A stretch of DNA of 32,713 nt from CAYOLL01 sp964404765 [NCBI: uncultured Gemmatimonadota bacterium] (GCA_964404765.1 CAYOLL010000062.1:1-32713), one strand, 5' to 3'; shown: positions 7,586-15,629, counted from the stretch's first letter. Notes: a model not told the origin generated them from the letters alone. A program made the numbers and translations.

Positions 7586-7620
7586 AACCCTAAGGGTTTC
7601 GCTCCTTAACCCTTAGGGTT
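7586..7620. repeat. Dispersed hairpin repeat AACCCTAAGGGTT, copy 1
   Basis: A perfect 13-bp inverted repeat with a 9-nt loop; each arm is itself palindromic (AACCCT-A-AGGGTT). A second copy with the same loop length and the same TGCTGC tail lies at 12412-12446. Both copies lie within about 150 bp of genes for Rpn C-terminus-like small proteins. It behaves like a REP-type element; terminator function is possible but there is no clean T-run. Confidence 0.85.
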
Positions 7621-7630
7621 TGCTGCTAAT

Positions 7631-7747
7631 TACATTGGAAAATAAGTTTTTATGTCTCACGCCAGGCACGAAGAAAAACAAAAGCCTATCTTTCTGTGCG
7701 CCTTGGCGACTTTGCGTGAGACTTAAAAGAGCTTAAATTGCAATGTA
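7631..7747. repeat. 117-bp imperfect palindrome (MITE-like)
   Basis: Outer ends TACATTG (7631-7637) and CAATGTA (7741-7747) are inverted. The inner arms GTCTCACGC (7654-7662) and GCGTGAGAC (7714-7722) are also perfectly inverted, with partial pairing in between. The centre contains a GCGCCTTGGCGACTTTGCG stretch like the CGCCTTTGCG dispersed repeats seen in many genomes. No coding potential. Confidence 0.7.
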
Positions 7748-7782
7748 CTTATACTTTCAACGGGTACAATCTTTCATTTTTA

Positions 7783-7820
7783 GGCATGTCATTCCGACAC
7801 GTTTTTAGTCGGAATCTTGC
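7783..7820. repeat. Short GTCATTCCGA-type hairpin
   Basis: ATTCCGAC (7791-7798) and GTCGGAAT (7808-7815) pair around a 9-nt loop, within a sequence beginning TGTCATTCC. It is a shorter relative of the GTCATTCCGAAGGAATC element in the MITE at 21761-21888. The rest of 7821-8042 shows no gene that I can support. Confidence 0.5.
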
Positions 7821-8042
7821 TATCCACAAAGAAGATGCCGGATAAAGGCATTCCGGCATTCCGGCAAAACAGTGAAGTTGAAAATGAAATAATGTGGCCG
7901 TTGTCAGTACATCTACGGGAGCTCCCAATCAGCGATTCAGCAAACTTTTTTGAACCTCAAATTTTAGCCGCGTTTTTTAAAACCTTTTGGAAACCAGACT
8001 TTATGACAATCGCCTCCAGCAACGCTTGTTTCACGCCTTCAA

Positions 8043-8159
8043 TTAGCTGAGAAGAACCGTTTCCGGCACGCTAAAACGCTGGCTCAGCGCCCGGATTTGG
8101 CGCAGATTCAACTCCCGCCGCCCGTTCAGAATGTCGGAAACCACGCCCTGGCTTTGGCA
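8043..8159 (-). pseudogene. HigA-type XRE antitoxin, C-terminal remnant
   Basis: The minus frame reads SQGVVSDILNGRRELNLRQI, then RALSQRFSVPETVLLS and a stop. This is the characteristic recognition helix and C-terminus of HigA-family antitoxins. Only about 37 residues remain; the N-terminal helices and the HigB toxin are absent. The fragment begins 8 bp after the stop codon of the SurA-like gene, so an insertion, deletion or rearrangement boundary probably lies at 8160-8168. Confidence 0.75.
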
Positions 8160-8167
8160 TTGCAAGA

Positions 8168-9925
8168 TTACGGTGACGGATGGGTGAAAAGTCGATACCA
8201 GTCAAAACGTGGCGGCAATTGCGGCATGGCCGGGATTGCGCCGCCAAAGCCCAACTGTCGCACAGTAAACATGTTGATAGATGTCACCTTAAGTTCGCGC
8301 AAAAGATTAAAGTCAAGCGAGAGATTGGCCTGGCGGGCCAATTCTGCCAGGCGCTGGTTTAATAAACTGTCGGAGTTCGCGCCGGCCTGACCACGGAACG
8401 CCGCCAAAGCGGCTTGCGGCGGTAATTTTTTGGCGATCAGCTCGATGATTGACCAGCCGTCGGAAACTTGCGCGGGCGGATGGCGTTCACCCGGTTTCAA
8501 GTTTAGCGCAATTTGGCCGATTTCGCGAAACTGATACGCCGGGTCAAAAAAACCAAGTTCGCCGGCGTTTTCGTCATAGCCCGGTCTTATGGTGAATCGC
8601 CGGGCTAATTCAACAAAATCCGCGCCGGCCTGCAATTGCCGCCAGATTGAGTCGGCCCGGACAGCATCGGGGCTTAGAATTTCGCGCACATTCAGCAAAA
8701 AAACAGTGGTTTGTTGCGTATCTGCCTCAGCTTCCCATAACAGGGCATTTAAATTAGCGGTATAAAATCGCTGCCACTGCGCCAAGTCCGCCTGAACCTG
8801 TGGATGTTGGTCCAGGCCACGCCGATAAGCCTCTTCCGTTAGCCAATGTGAATCAATGTGATCTTCGATCAGGCTGATCAATTGCGGCGCAATCGGCTTA
8901 GCCGGAATGAGAGCCAGACCCTTGATGGTTAAACGATCCAGCAGATCTGCCAAAGTCCATTGCCGGTCGTTCAGGACGACCATTTGCCGGTTTACATTTT
9001 CGCCCAGACGTTGTTGCAATGTGGCCAAATCCTCAAATGTAAATGACCAGGGCTGATCCGGTTTGATGATTGAGTCTGCGGCCGCCGCCATGATGACACT
9101 GACGCTTTCTATGAAAGGCAGCAGCGCATCTTTTTTAATTGTGGCAGTCTGGCCGTGCATAATGGTGGGGATAAATTCTCGTAAGCGATGCTGTTCCCGG
9201 CGATCCTGCAGGATTTGTTTAAGCCGGGTGCGCTGATTGATGAAGTCCTGTTGATCATAAATCGCCGGTTTTAAAATACTCTCCAGCCGGGCAAAATAAA
9301 ACATTTGATCCCACACAAACGGCCCAACCGTTTGACCCGGCTGCATATTAAAGAGAAGTGAATCCACATAAGCCGGGGATTCGCCCCACTTTATCGAAAA
9401 GTGCTTAAACTGATTGTCCGGCAGAAAATTTGCCAGCGAATCAAAAGGCGCGCCCGCCGCCAGATCTTTCTGAATAGCCTCAGCTTCCGCCAGAGTCGTA
9501 AAGCGGGCCATTTGGACAATTCGTGGTGCGGCGTACCATTCGTAAGCCTGCTTAATTTCCGCGGGAGTTATGGTAACTTTACTTTTAATTTCATCCTGAT
9601 ATAAGCGGTCACGAACCAATGCGTCTTGCAGACTATGGGTCAACCGCAGGATTTCAACGTCATCGGCCAAACCGGTTTTTTGTCCATCTTCCGCTAACAA
9701 TTGTTCAGCGATCATGGCCAATAGAACTTGCTGCTTTAAAATATCCTGCCAACTTTTAATGTGTTTGTTGCGCCACACAGCGCTCTCGTAGCGTCGAAGA
9801 AAAGCATCTGCGGTGATAGCCCTGCCTGCAACGACAGCCACCACGCGATCATCGCCGCCAAAACCAGACGCTGCGACAAATCCGCAGAGAAGCGCTATAA
9901 TACATTGTAGATTTCGTTTTTTCAT
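8168..9925 (-). CDS. SurA/PpiC-type periplasmic peptidyl-prolyl isomerase
   Basis: 585 residues with an N-terminal signal peptide (MKKRNLQCIIALLCGFVAAS). It has a SurA-N-like helical region (about 30-120) and two parvulin-like units. The first is degenerate (about 125-225, RFTTLAEAEAIQKDL and PGQTVGPFVWDQMFYFARL). The second is nearer consensus (about 390-505, VREILSPDAVRADSIWRQL, ENAGELGFFDPAYQF, PPAQVSDGWSIIELI). The predicted role is folding of outer-membrane or secreted proteins in the periplasm. It is longer than E. coli SurA (428 residues). It stands alone, with the HigA remnant directly after its stop. Confidence 0.85.
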   Translation of the reverse strand: MKKRNLQCIIALLCGFVAASGFGGDDRVVAVVAGRAITADAFLRRYESAVWRNKHIKSWQDILKQQVLLAMIAEQLLAEDGQKTGLADDVEILRLTHSLQDALVRDRLYQDEIKSKVTITPAEIKQAYEWYAAPRIVQMARFTTLAEAEAIQKDLAAGAPFDSLANFLPDNQFKHFSIKWGESPAYVDSLLFNMQPGQTVGPFVWDQMFYFARLESILKPAIYDQQDFINQRTRLKQILQDRREQHRLREFIPTIMHGQTATIKKDALLPFIESVSVIMAAAADSIIKPDQPWSFTFEDLATLQQRLGENVNRQMVVLNDRQWTLADLLDRLTIKGLALIPAKPIAPQLISLIEDHIDSHWLTEEAYRRGLDQHPQVQADLAQWQRFYTANLNALLWEAEADTQQTTVFLLNVREILSPDAVRADSIWRQLQAGADFVELARRFTIRPGYDENAGELGFFDPAYQFREIGQIALNLKPGERHPPAQVSDGWSIIELIAKKLPPQAALAAFRGQAGANSDSLLNQRLAELARQANLSLDFNLLRELKVTSINMFTVRQLGFGGAIPAMPQLPPRFDWYRLFTHPSP

Positions 9926-10239
9926 CGGGGATTAAATGCTTGACACAAATGATCTTGTCAGTTAGATTTTCCGGGTTGCCTGACGGGTTTGCGCGTAATG
10001 ATTCTTCGGAGCTCCTAAAGGGGTAGCGTGACGGGCATTCATTGTACGACGCGAAACAAATTCCATACGAATTTGCAATGGTGAATCCGAACGTGGACTA
10101 TAAGTTTAACGCCGTCAATTTTCAAAGTAATAAATCGAATCGAAGCGGGCAAGACTTTTTATGATTGTAAAACGTAACAGCTTTCATGTTGATACGACAG
10201 TAAATTCCCACCAATGGAGCCAATGGAGATAAATTACCA
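9926..10239. other. Intergenic region, 314 bp, divergent promoters expected
   Basis: It lies between the divergently transcribed SurA-like gene and the SuhB gene, so it should carry promoters for both. TTGACA (9940-9945) followed after 17 bp by TAGATT (9963-9968) is a reasonable sigma-70-like candidate on the plus strand, but it would leave a leader of about 270 nt before 10240. A short open frame ending near 10163 is not recognised. No other structure stands out. Confidence 0.35.
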
Positions 10240-11034
10240 ATGAGCAATAACCAAATTCTTAGCGTGGCCATTGAGGCCGCCGATATTGCCGGGCATTACC
10301 TTAAGCGCATGGTTGGCCAAGGGATAAGCATTGATTATAAGGGCCGGATTGATTTGTTAACCGAAGCAGATGTTCAGGCCGAAAAGCTTATCGTCAAGCA
10401 TCTGAAAGCACATTATCCGGCGCATTGCTTTTTAACCGAAGAACAGGGCCAGCTTGAGGGCGAAGATAAAGCCTATCAATGGATTATTGATCCGTTGGAC
10501 GGCACAACAAATTTTGCGCATGGCTTTCCGACTTTCAGCGTTTCCATTGCGCTCAAGTTGGGCGAAGAAGTCATTGTTGGCGTCGTTAACGATGTTTCCC
10601 GCAGCGAGCTTTTTTATGCCGAAAAAGGCAGCGGCGCTTTTATGAACAATGCCCGCATTAAAGTATCGACCGTTGATACGCTTGAGCGCAGTCTATTGGC
10701 TACCGGCTTCGGCTATGACATCCAGACCAATCCGGATAATAATATTGCTGAATTTACCGCTTTTCTTCAATGCGCTCAGGGCGTACGCCGACCGGGCTCC
10801 GCAGCGATAGATTTATGCAATGTTGCCTGTGGGCGATTTGACGGCTTTTGGGAAGCTCGACTGCGTATCTGGGACGTGGCGGCAGGGGTATTGATTGCTC
10901 AGGAAGCCGGTGGTAAAGTCACCGATTATAGCGGACAAGCGCATCGTTTGGACAGCCCGCATATTTTGGCTACAAACGGCCGCCTGCATGACGAGATGAT
11001 CGAAATTCTAAAAACGGCCCGGGCGGGGCGTTAA
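10240..11034 (+). CDS. suhB: Inositol-1-monophosphatase family protein (SuhB-like)
   Basis: 264 residues, the usual family length. The metal-binding signature is complete: Glu67/68 in LTEEQG, WIIDPLDGTTNF with Asp84 and Asp87, and IWDVAAG with Asp212. It hydrolyses inositol monophosphate or a related sugar phosphate with magnesium; in E. coli the protein also influences rRNA transcription. The Shine-Dalgarno is GGAG about ten bases upstream in a repeated CAATGGAG. The Rpn nuclease gene follows only 12 bp later, so both may share a transcript. Confidence 0.92.
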   Translation: MSNNQILSVAIEAADIAGHYLKRMVGQGISIDYKGRIDLLTEADVQAEKLIVKHLKAHYPAHCFLTEEQGQLEGEDKAYQWIIDPLDGTTNFAHGFPTFSVSIALKLGEEVIVGVVNDVSRSELFYAEKGSGAFMNNARIKVSTVDTLERSLLATGFGYDIQTNPDNNIAEFTAFLQCAQGVRRPGSAAIDLCNVACGRFDGFWEARLRIWDVAAGVLIAQEAGGKVTDYSGQAHRLDSPHILATNGRLHDEMIEILKTARAGR

Positions 11035-11046
11035 AACGAGCGCGCT

Positions 11047-12033
11047 ATGACGAATCCAAAAATGCACGATGCCCTGTTCAAGTGGCTGATCACATCGTTT
11101 ACCGAAGCGTTCTTTGCGCATTACTTTCCCGAGGTGAGCATCGGTAAATATCGTTTTATCGACAAGGAATTTGTCAGCAAATACGAAGCGCTGAAAGAAA
11201 GCCTGCGCGGGGACCTGTTTCTGGCGATGGATGTGGAAGTAGACGGCGCATGGCAGGAAATTGTCATTCAGATCGAGCATCAAAGCCGGCGAAGAGCTGT
11301 GGCGGCGCGTGTTTATGAATACGCTTGTTATGCCTGGCTGCTCCGCCGGCGGCCGGTCTGGAGCATTGTTATCTTTACCGATGACGCGCAGTGGCGCAAA
11401 CCGGTTTCCGACGCGTTTTGGTTTGCATTTGACACGGTTCGACGCAAGCAGTATTTTCACTTTGACGTGATTAAGGTCAATGCCGAGCGCAGCGCAGAGC
11501 TCATTCGCCGGCAGGATTTGCTTTGCAAACTATTGGCGCTGAAAGCCAATGACGCCGGAACAAACCCGGAGGCGTTGATTTATGAGATTTATCAGGCGGC
11601 CGATACCTTACGCGATCAATTGACAAACGAACAGTTGCTGTTGATTGAGCAATGGATCAATGCCTACAAGAAAATTTCGGTCGAACAACTCGAGACTATC
11701 AAGAAGGAGGTTAAAATGCAAACCATTGCCACCACCATTACCGAGCACATTTTTCTGCAGGGTGAAGAAAAAGGTCTGAAAGAAGGGGAGTTGAAAGGGG
11801 AATTGAAGGGAGAGTTGAAAGGGGAATTGAAAGCTTGGTATGAGTCTATTCTGAGTTCGTTGGAAGCGCGATTTGATACGGTTTCCGCTGCCATGACCAA
11901 GCAACTCCGAAAAATCGACGACCCGACCGTGCTTAAGCAATTGCAAAGAGAGGCCGTGCGAAGCGAATCGCTTGCGGTATTTCAACAAAAGCTGGCGCAA
12001 ATCCTATCGAAACCCGGTCGAAACCGAGGCTAA
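11047..12033 (+). CDS. Rpn family PD-(D/E)XK nuclease (recombination-promoting nuclease/putative transposase)
   Basis: 328 residues. The N-terminal two thirds show the Rpn nuclease fold: HDALFKWLITSF at the start, then RGDLFLAMDVE with Asp56 and IVIQIEHQ with Glu77 and Gln79, the D...ExQ active site. The C-terminal part after residue 224 is a helical, charged tail with four KGEL units (11785-11832) and a terminal bundle (SLEARFDTV onward). Rpn proteins are DNases linked to recombination and phage defence. Residue 224 is a Met preceded by a perfect Shine-Dalgarno inside the gene (11704-11711), which should allow a separate C-terminal product. A second copy of that C-terminal part follows at 12075. 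Confidence 0.88.
   Translation: MTNPKMHDALFKWLITSFTEAFFAHYFPEVSIGKYRFIDKEFVSKYEALKESLRGDLFLAMDVEVDGAWQEIVIQIEHQSRRRAVAARVYEYACYAWLLRRRPVWSIVIFTDDAQWRKPVSDAFWFAFDTVRRKQYFHFDVIKVNAERSAELIRRQDLLCKLLALKANDAGTNPEALIYEIYQAADTLRDQLTNEQLLLIEQWINAYKKISVEQLETIKKEVKMQTIATTITEHIFLQGEEKGLKEGELKGELKGELKGELKAWYESILSSLEARFDTVSAAMTKQLRKIDDPTVLKQLQREAVRSESLAVFQQKLAQILSKPGRNRG
11704..11711 (+). promoter_or_regulatory. Internal Shine-Dalgarno inside the Rpn gene
   Basis: AAGGAGGT, full complementarity to the 16S anti-Shine-Dalgarno core, ends five bases before an in-frame ATG at 11716. It encodes Lys-Lys-Glu-Val in the long protein. It is stronger than the ribosome site of the full-length gene, whose upstream sequence GAGCGCGCT is weak. 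The same signal and spacing are kept at 12063-12070 before the duplicate. Confidence 0.8.
11716..12033 (+). CDS. Predicted Rpn short form translated from an internal start
   Basis: 105 residues, identical to residues 224-328 of the Rpn protein, starting MQTIATTITEHIF. The case rests on the strong internal Shine-Dalgarno and on the duplicate gene at 12075, which starts at exactly the same Met with the same signal. In E. coli, Rpn genes are reported to make such in-frame C-terminal short proteins (RpnS) that inhibit the long nuclease. The short form here contains the KGEL repeat and the helical bundle but none of the nuclease residues. Confidence 0.6.
   Translation: MQTIATTITEHIFLQGEEKGLKEGELKGELKGELKGELKAWYESILSSLEARFDTVSAAMTKQLRKIDDPTVLKQLQREAVRSESLAVFQQKLAQILSKPGRNRG
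11785..11832 (+). repeat. 12-bp tandem repeat (four KGEL-type units)
   Basis: Four 12-bp units of the form GGRGARTTGAAR encode Gly-Glu-Leu-Lys. The duplicate gene has three units, one of them changed to Gly-Gln-Leu-Lys, and this accounts for the 4-residue length difference. The unit length is a multiple of three, so changes keep the frame. Confidence 0.85.
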
Positions 12034-12062
12034 GCAGTATATACGCGGATTTGGCTATCAAG

Positions 12063-12070
12063 AAGGAGGT
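12063..12070 (+). promoter_or_regulatory. Shine-Dalgarno of the free-standing Rpn C-terminal gene
   Basis: AAGGAGGT ends four bases before the ATG at 12075 (the sequence CAAA lies between). It decides the start at 12075 over an upstream in-frame TTG at 12051, which would put the Shine-Dalgarno inside the gene. Confidence 0.8.
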
Positions 12071-12074
12071 CAAA

Positions 12075-12380
12075 ATGCAAACGATTGCCACTACCATTAC
12101 CGAGCACATTTTTCTGCAGGGTGAAGAAAAAGGTCTGAAAGAAGGGGAATTGAAAGGGGAGTTAAAAGGTCAATTAAAGGCTTGGTATGAATCTATTCTG
12201 GATACGTTAGAAGCGCGATTTGATACGGTTTCTGCTGCCCTGACCAAACAACTCCGAAAAATAGACGACCTGACTGCGCTCAAGCAATTGCAACGAGAGG
12301 CCGTGCGAAGCGAATCGCTTGCGGCATTTCAACAAAAGCTGACGAAAATCCTGTCGAAGCCCGCTCGAAACCGAGGCTAA
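12075..12380 (+). CDS. Free-standing duplicate of the Rpn C-terminal short protein
   Basis: 101 residues, about 90 percent identical to residues 224-328 of the Rpn nuclease, and one KGEL unit shorter. It arose from a tandem duplication (11696-12034 copied to 12055-12381) covering only the internal Shine-Dalgarno and the C-terminal coding part. By eye the copies differ by roughly 14 synonymous and 10-11 nonsynonymous changes, fewer nonsynonymous changes than neutral drift would give, so the protein sequence seems to be kept. The probable role is extra dose or altered specificity of an Rpn inhibitor. Confidence 0.75.
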   Translation: MQTIATTITEHIFLQGEEKGLKEGELKGELKGQLKAWYESILDTLEARFDTVSAALTKQLRKIDDLTALKQLQREAVRSESLAAFQQKLTKILSKPARNRG

Positions 12381-12411
12381 GGAACGTCAATTTAATAACT
12401 TTGGGTAAGTT

Positions 12412-12446
12412 CACCCTAAGGGTTTTGCTTTTCAACCCTTAGGGTG
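12412..12446. repeat. Dispersed hairpin repeat, copy 2 (possible terminator)
   Basis: A perfect 13-bp inverted repeat CACCCTAAGGGTT / AACCCTTAGGGTG with a 9-nt loop, 31 bp after the stop of the Rpn short-form gene. It matches copy 1 at 7586-7620 and shares the TGCTGC tail. Both outermost arm bases changed together (A-T pair to C-G pair), so pairing is preserved, which supports a role for the hairpin. It is followed by ATCCTGTTTATCCTG, a common dispersed motif. Confidence 0.8.
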
Positions 12447-12527
12447 TGCTGCCTCTTCAAAACGTTTTTATCCTGTTTATCCTGCCCATCCATGTAAAAA
12501 TGTAAAAATAAGCATCAGGTTTTAGCC

Positions 12528-13088
12528 ATGACAATCTGCGCTATTTTGGATACGCTGACCGCGCGATTCGGTGTCGGAAAAGAACTGCGCGATTTTATTC
12601 GGATGAACAATCAGCCGGTTTTGAGCAAGACTATTCATATTTTTGACCAGTTCGCAGCTATAGACGCCATTTATTTGTTAACGCCGCGGGGCGATGTCAG
12701 TGCCGTTTATAATGAAATTATTTGCCAGGAAGATTTTAGAAAAGTAAAAAAAATTGTCAATCGCGGCAAGACCTGGCCGGAATCTGTTTATCTGGCTCAG
12801 GATGCGTTGCTGGAAGATAATGCCGATGTGATTTTACTCCATGACGGGCTCTGCTCCGATATTCGTCCGAGCGACCTGACAAGTCTGATTGCCGCGGCGC
12901 GTGAAGTTGGAATTGCCGCTTTGCTGGACGATCAGCAAAAGATGCAAAAATCGCAGGCATTCCGTCGTGCTATTCTGACGCAGTTGCGACCACAAGTCGA
13001 TCTGCAGTGCGATGTTAACCTTGCGGAGCTGGCTCACGATCAGGGCTATCCGCTTAAACGGATTCCATGCCCATCTTACCCGACGTGA
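12528..13088 (+). CDS. Degenerate IspD-like (cytidylyltransferase-fold) protein
   Basis: 186 residues against about 230 for IspD (MEP cytidylyltransferase). Collinear matches are visible: NQPVLSKTIHIFDQF, RGKTWPESVYLAQDAL, ADVILLHDG and QAFRRAIL. The nucleotide-binding start PAAGxGxR is replaced by DTLTARF, and HDAARP is replaced by HDGLCS. The loop before QAFRR is shortened and the C-terminal DxxNIKxTxPED segment is missing. It is probably not an active MEP cytidylyltransferase: either a decaying paralogue or a repurposed fold. It sits 48 bp upstream of the aspartokinase gene, same strand. The start codon has only a weak ribosome site. Confidence 0.6.
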   Translation: MTICAILDTLTARFGVGKELRDFIRMNNQPVLSKTIHIFDQFAAIDAIYLLTPRGDVSAVYNEIICQEDFRKVKKIVNRGKTWPESVYLAQDALLEDNADVILLHDGLCSDIRPSDLTSLIAAAREVGIAALLDDQQKMQKSQAFRRAILTQLRPQVDLQCDVNLAELAHDQGYPLKRIPCPSYPT

Positions 13089-13136
13089 CCGGCGACTCAA
13101 GTATGTTGCACCACCTGTTAAAAGGATACTCTAATC

Positions 13137-15629
13137 ATGATAATTGCCAAATTCGGCGGCTCGTCCGTCGGTAATGCCGAGCGTATTCGCAACGTCATGG
13201 GCATTATACAGGCATTGCAAAGCAGTGGGGAGCGCCTTGGCCTGGTCGTATCGGCGTTTGGCGGAATGACCGACCGATTGATCAAAGTGAGCGTTCTGGC
13301 CAGTAACGGCGACAGTACCTACCAAGTCGAGCTAAAGCGGTTGATTGATGATCATAAAAAGGCTGTTTACGAGCTAATTAATCCCGCCCAATTACATGAG
13401 GTGATCGAGCAGCTGGATGCTATGATTGCCGAATTAAGCGATGTGGCGCACGGCATCTTTTTGCTGCGAGAGTTGACGAAGCGGACGCTGGATTTTGTCA
13501 TGAGCTTTGGCGAACGGCTATCTGCGTTCATCATTACACACGGATTACAACGGCAGGGCATAGCAGCCGCATATTTAGACGCCCGGCGTGTCGTTAAAAC
13601 GGATGGGCAGTTTGGCTCGGCCAGAGTAGATTTTGTTAAAACATACGCTTTAATAGCGGCCCATTTTCAAGCGCAGGAAATGCTGCAAGTCATCACAGGC
13701 TTTATTGGTTCGACTGAGCAGGATGAAACGACCACCCTTGGCCGGGGCGGCTCCGACTACACAGCTTCTATTTTTGGCGCAGCCTTGAACGTCCGTGAGA
13801 TCCAAATTTGGACGGATGTGGATGGGGTGCTGACTGCCAATCCAAAAATCGTCCCCAACGCTTTTTCGCTGCCACAATTAAGCTATGAAGAGGCGATGGA
13901 GCTATCCCATTTTGGGGCCAAAGTGATTTATCCGCCGACCATGCAACCGGCCTTAGATAAAAACATTCCCATTCGTATCTTAAATAGTTTTAATCCGACT
14001 TTTCCCGGTACGCTGATTGGCAAAGTCACCTCGTCTGAGCCACCGTTTTCAGCGCATGTGGTCAAAGGTATTTCGTCCATTGACGGCGTGGCGCTGCTAC
14101 GGATTCAGGGCAGCGGCATGATCGGCGTGGCCGGCATTGCCAATCGCTTATTCGGCGCGCTGGCCCGGCAAAAAATCAACATCATTTTAATCACCCAGGC
14201 CTCGTCCGAGCATTCGATTTGTTTAGCCGTTCAGCCGGATGAAGCTATGGCTGCCCGTGACACGATTGAGCTTGAATTTGAGCTGGAAATCCGCGCCCGC
14301 CGCATTGATCCGGTAACCATAGAAACAGATCACGCTATTATTGCCATTGTCGGCGAGGGTATGCGCCGGACACCGGGCATCGCCGGACGCATGTTTCAGG
14401 CTTTGGGCAAAAACGGTATTAACATCGCCGCCATTGCTCAGGGCTCCTCAGAATTGAATATTTCGGTGGCGATTCCTCATGCGGATGAGCCCAAAGCCTT
14501 GCGGGTTTTGCATGAAGCTTTTTTCCTGTCTGATTATAAAACCGTCAATTTGTTTGTGATGGGTGTCGGTTTGATTGGCGCGACATTGTTGCGTCAATTG
14601 CAGGAGCACGCCGCCTATCTGCTGAAAGAGCAAGCGCTTAATATTCGTGTTATCGGTTTAGCCAATAGCAGGCAAATGCTTTTTGATGAAAACGGGCTGG
14701 ATTTGGGCAATTGGCGCGAGTTGTTGAATCGTCAGCGTGTGGCTAATTCCGATAGTCCGGCTATGGACCATCCCGCACGTTTTGTCGTCGAAATGAAGCG
14801 CCTGAATCTGCAAAATAGTGTTTTTGTGGATTGCACGGCGAGTGAAGACGTGATTCGGCATTATGAAACAGCACTGACAGCCAGCATTTCCATCGTGACA
14901 CCCAATAAAAAAGCGAATACGACGGATTATGAAAAATATCGCACGCTGAAAAGACTGGCTGCCAAACACAGCGTCAAGTATTTGTATGAGACAACGGTAG
15001 GCGCAGCATTACCCATCATAGGGACGCTGAACGATTTAAAAAATAGCGGCGATTGCATTCTAAAGATTGAAGCCATCTTATCCGGGACAATGAGCTTTAT
15101 TCTTAACAGTTTTCACAGCAACCGCCGTTTTAGCGACATTGTAGCTGAAGCTAAAGCGCTTGGTTATACGGAGCCCGATCCGCGGGACGATCTCAACGGA
15201 TTGGATGTCGCCCGCAAGCTATTGATCCTGGCCCGTGAATTGAATCGCTCCATTGAGCTAAGTGATATCACGGTTGAAAATATTGTGCCTGAAAATTGTC
15301 GCCGCGCCCCGTCTATTCCGGCTTTTATGGCCGAATTAGAAAAAGCGGATGATCATTTTAATAACCTCAGACAGCAGGCCGAGGCGGCGGGGAAAGTTTT
15401 ACGTTACATCGCCGTCATAGACGACACCGGCTACCGGGTTGGTTTGCAGCCGGTTGGGCCGGGGCATCCGTTTTTTGACCTTTCCGGCAGCGATAATATT
15501 ATTGCTCTTACGACACAGCGCTATCGTGAACGGCCTTTGGTGGTGAAAGGCCCTGGCGCCGGCGCAGAAGTCACCGCAGCCGGTGTTTTTTCTGATATTG
15601 TCCGCATTGCTCATTATCTGGGCGGATAA
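13137..15629 (+). CDS. thrA: Bifunctional aspartokinase / homoserine dehydrogenase
   Basis: 830 residues, as in fused ThrA/MetL enzymes (about 810-820). The aspartokinase domain (1-290) has KFGGSSVGNAERI, GRGGSDYTAS and FGAKVIYPPTM. Two ACT regulatory units follow (about 315-460; GIAGRMFQALGKNGINI). The homoserine dehydrogenase part (about 465-830) has the NAD motif VMGVGLIGATLL, TPNKKANT, YETTVGAALPIIGTL and GYTEPDPRDDLNGLDVARK. It catalyses the first and third steps from aspartate to threonine and methionine, probably with allosteric feedback through the ACT units. A good AAAGGA Shine-Dalgarno precedes the ATG. No other threonine gene is adjacent. Confidence 0.95.
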   Translation: MIIAKFGGSSVGNAERIRNVMGIIQALQSSGERLGLVVSAFGGMTDRLIKVSVLASNGDSTYQVELKRLIDDHKKAVYELINPAQLHEVIEQLDAMIAELSDVAHGIFLLRELTKRTLDFVMSFGERLSAFIITHGLQRQGIAAAYLDARRVVKTDGQFGSARVDFVKTYALIAAHFQAQEMLQVITGFIGSTEQDETTTLGRGGSDYTASIFGAALNVREIQIWTDVDGVLTANPKIVPNAFSLPQLSYEEAMELSHFGAKVIYPPTMQPALDKNIPIRILNSFNPTFPGTLIGKVTSSEPPFSAHVVKGISSIDGVALLRIQGSGMIGVAGIANRLFGALARQKINIILITQASSEHSICLAVQPDEAMAARDTIELEFELEIRARRIDPVTIETDHAIIAIVGEGMRRTPGIAGRMFQALGKNGINIAAIAQGSSELNISVAIPHADEPKALRVLHEAFFLSDYKTVNLFVMGVGLIGATLLRQLQEHAAYLLKEQALNIRVIGLANSRQMLFDENGLDLGNWRELLNRQRVANSDSPAMDHPARFVVEMKRLNLQNSVFVDCTASEDVIRHYETALTASISIVTPNKKANTTDYEKYRTLKRLAAKHSVKYLYETTVGAALPIIGTLNDLKNSGDCILKIEAILSGTMSFILNSFHSNRRFSDIVAEAKALGYTEPDPRDDLNGLDVARKLLILARELNRSIELSDITVENIVPENCRRAPSIPAFMAELEKADDHFNNLRQQAEAAGKVLRYIAVIDDTGYRVGLQPVGPGHPFFDLSGSDNIIALTTQRYRERPLVVKGPGAGAEVTAAGVFSDIVRIAHYLGG

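Noticed and set aside
7817-8050. 77-residue plus-strand open frame
   Set aside because: No ribosome site, no recognisable domain, and it overlaps a GTCATTCC hairpin and the HigA remnant region.
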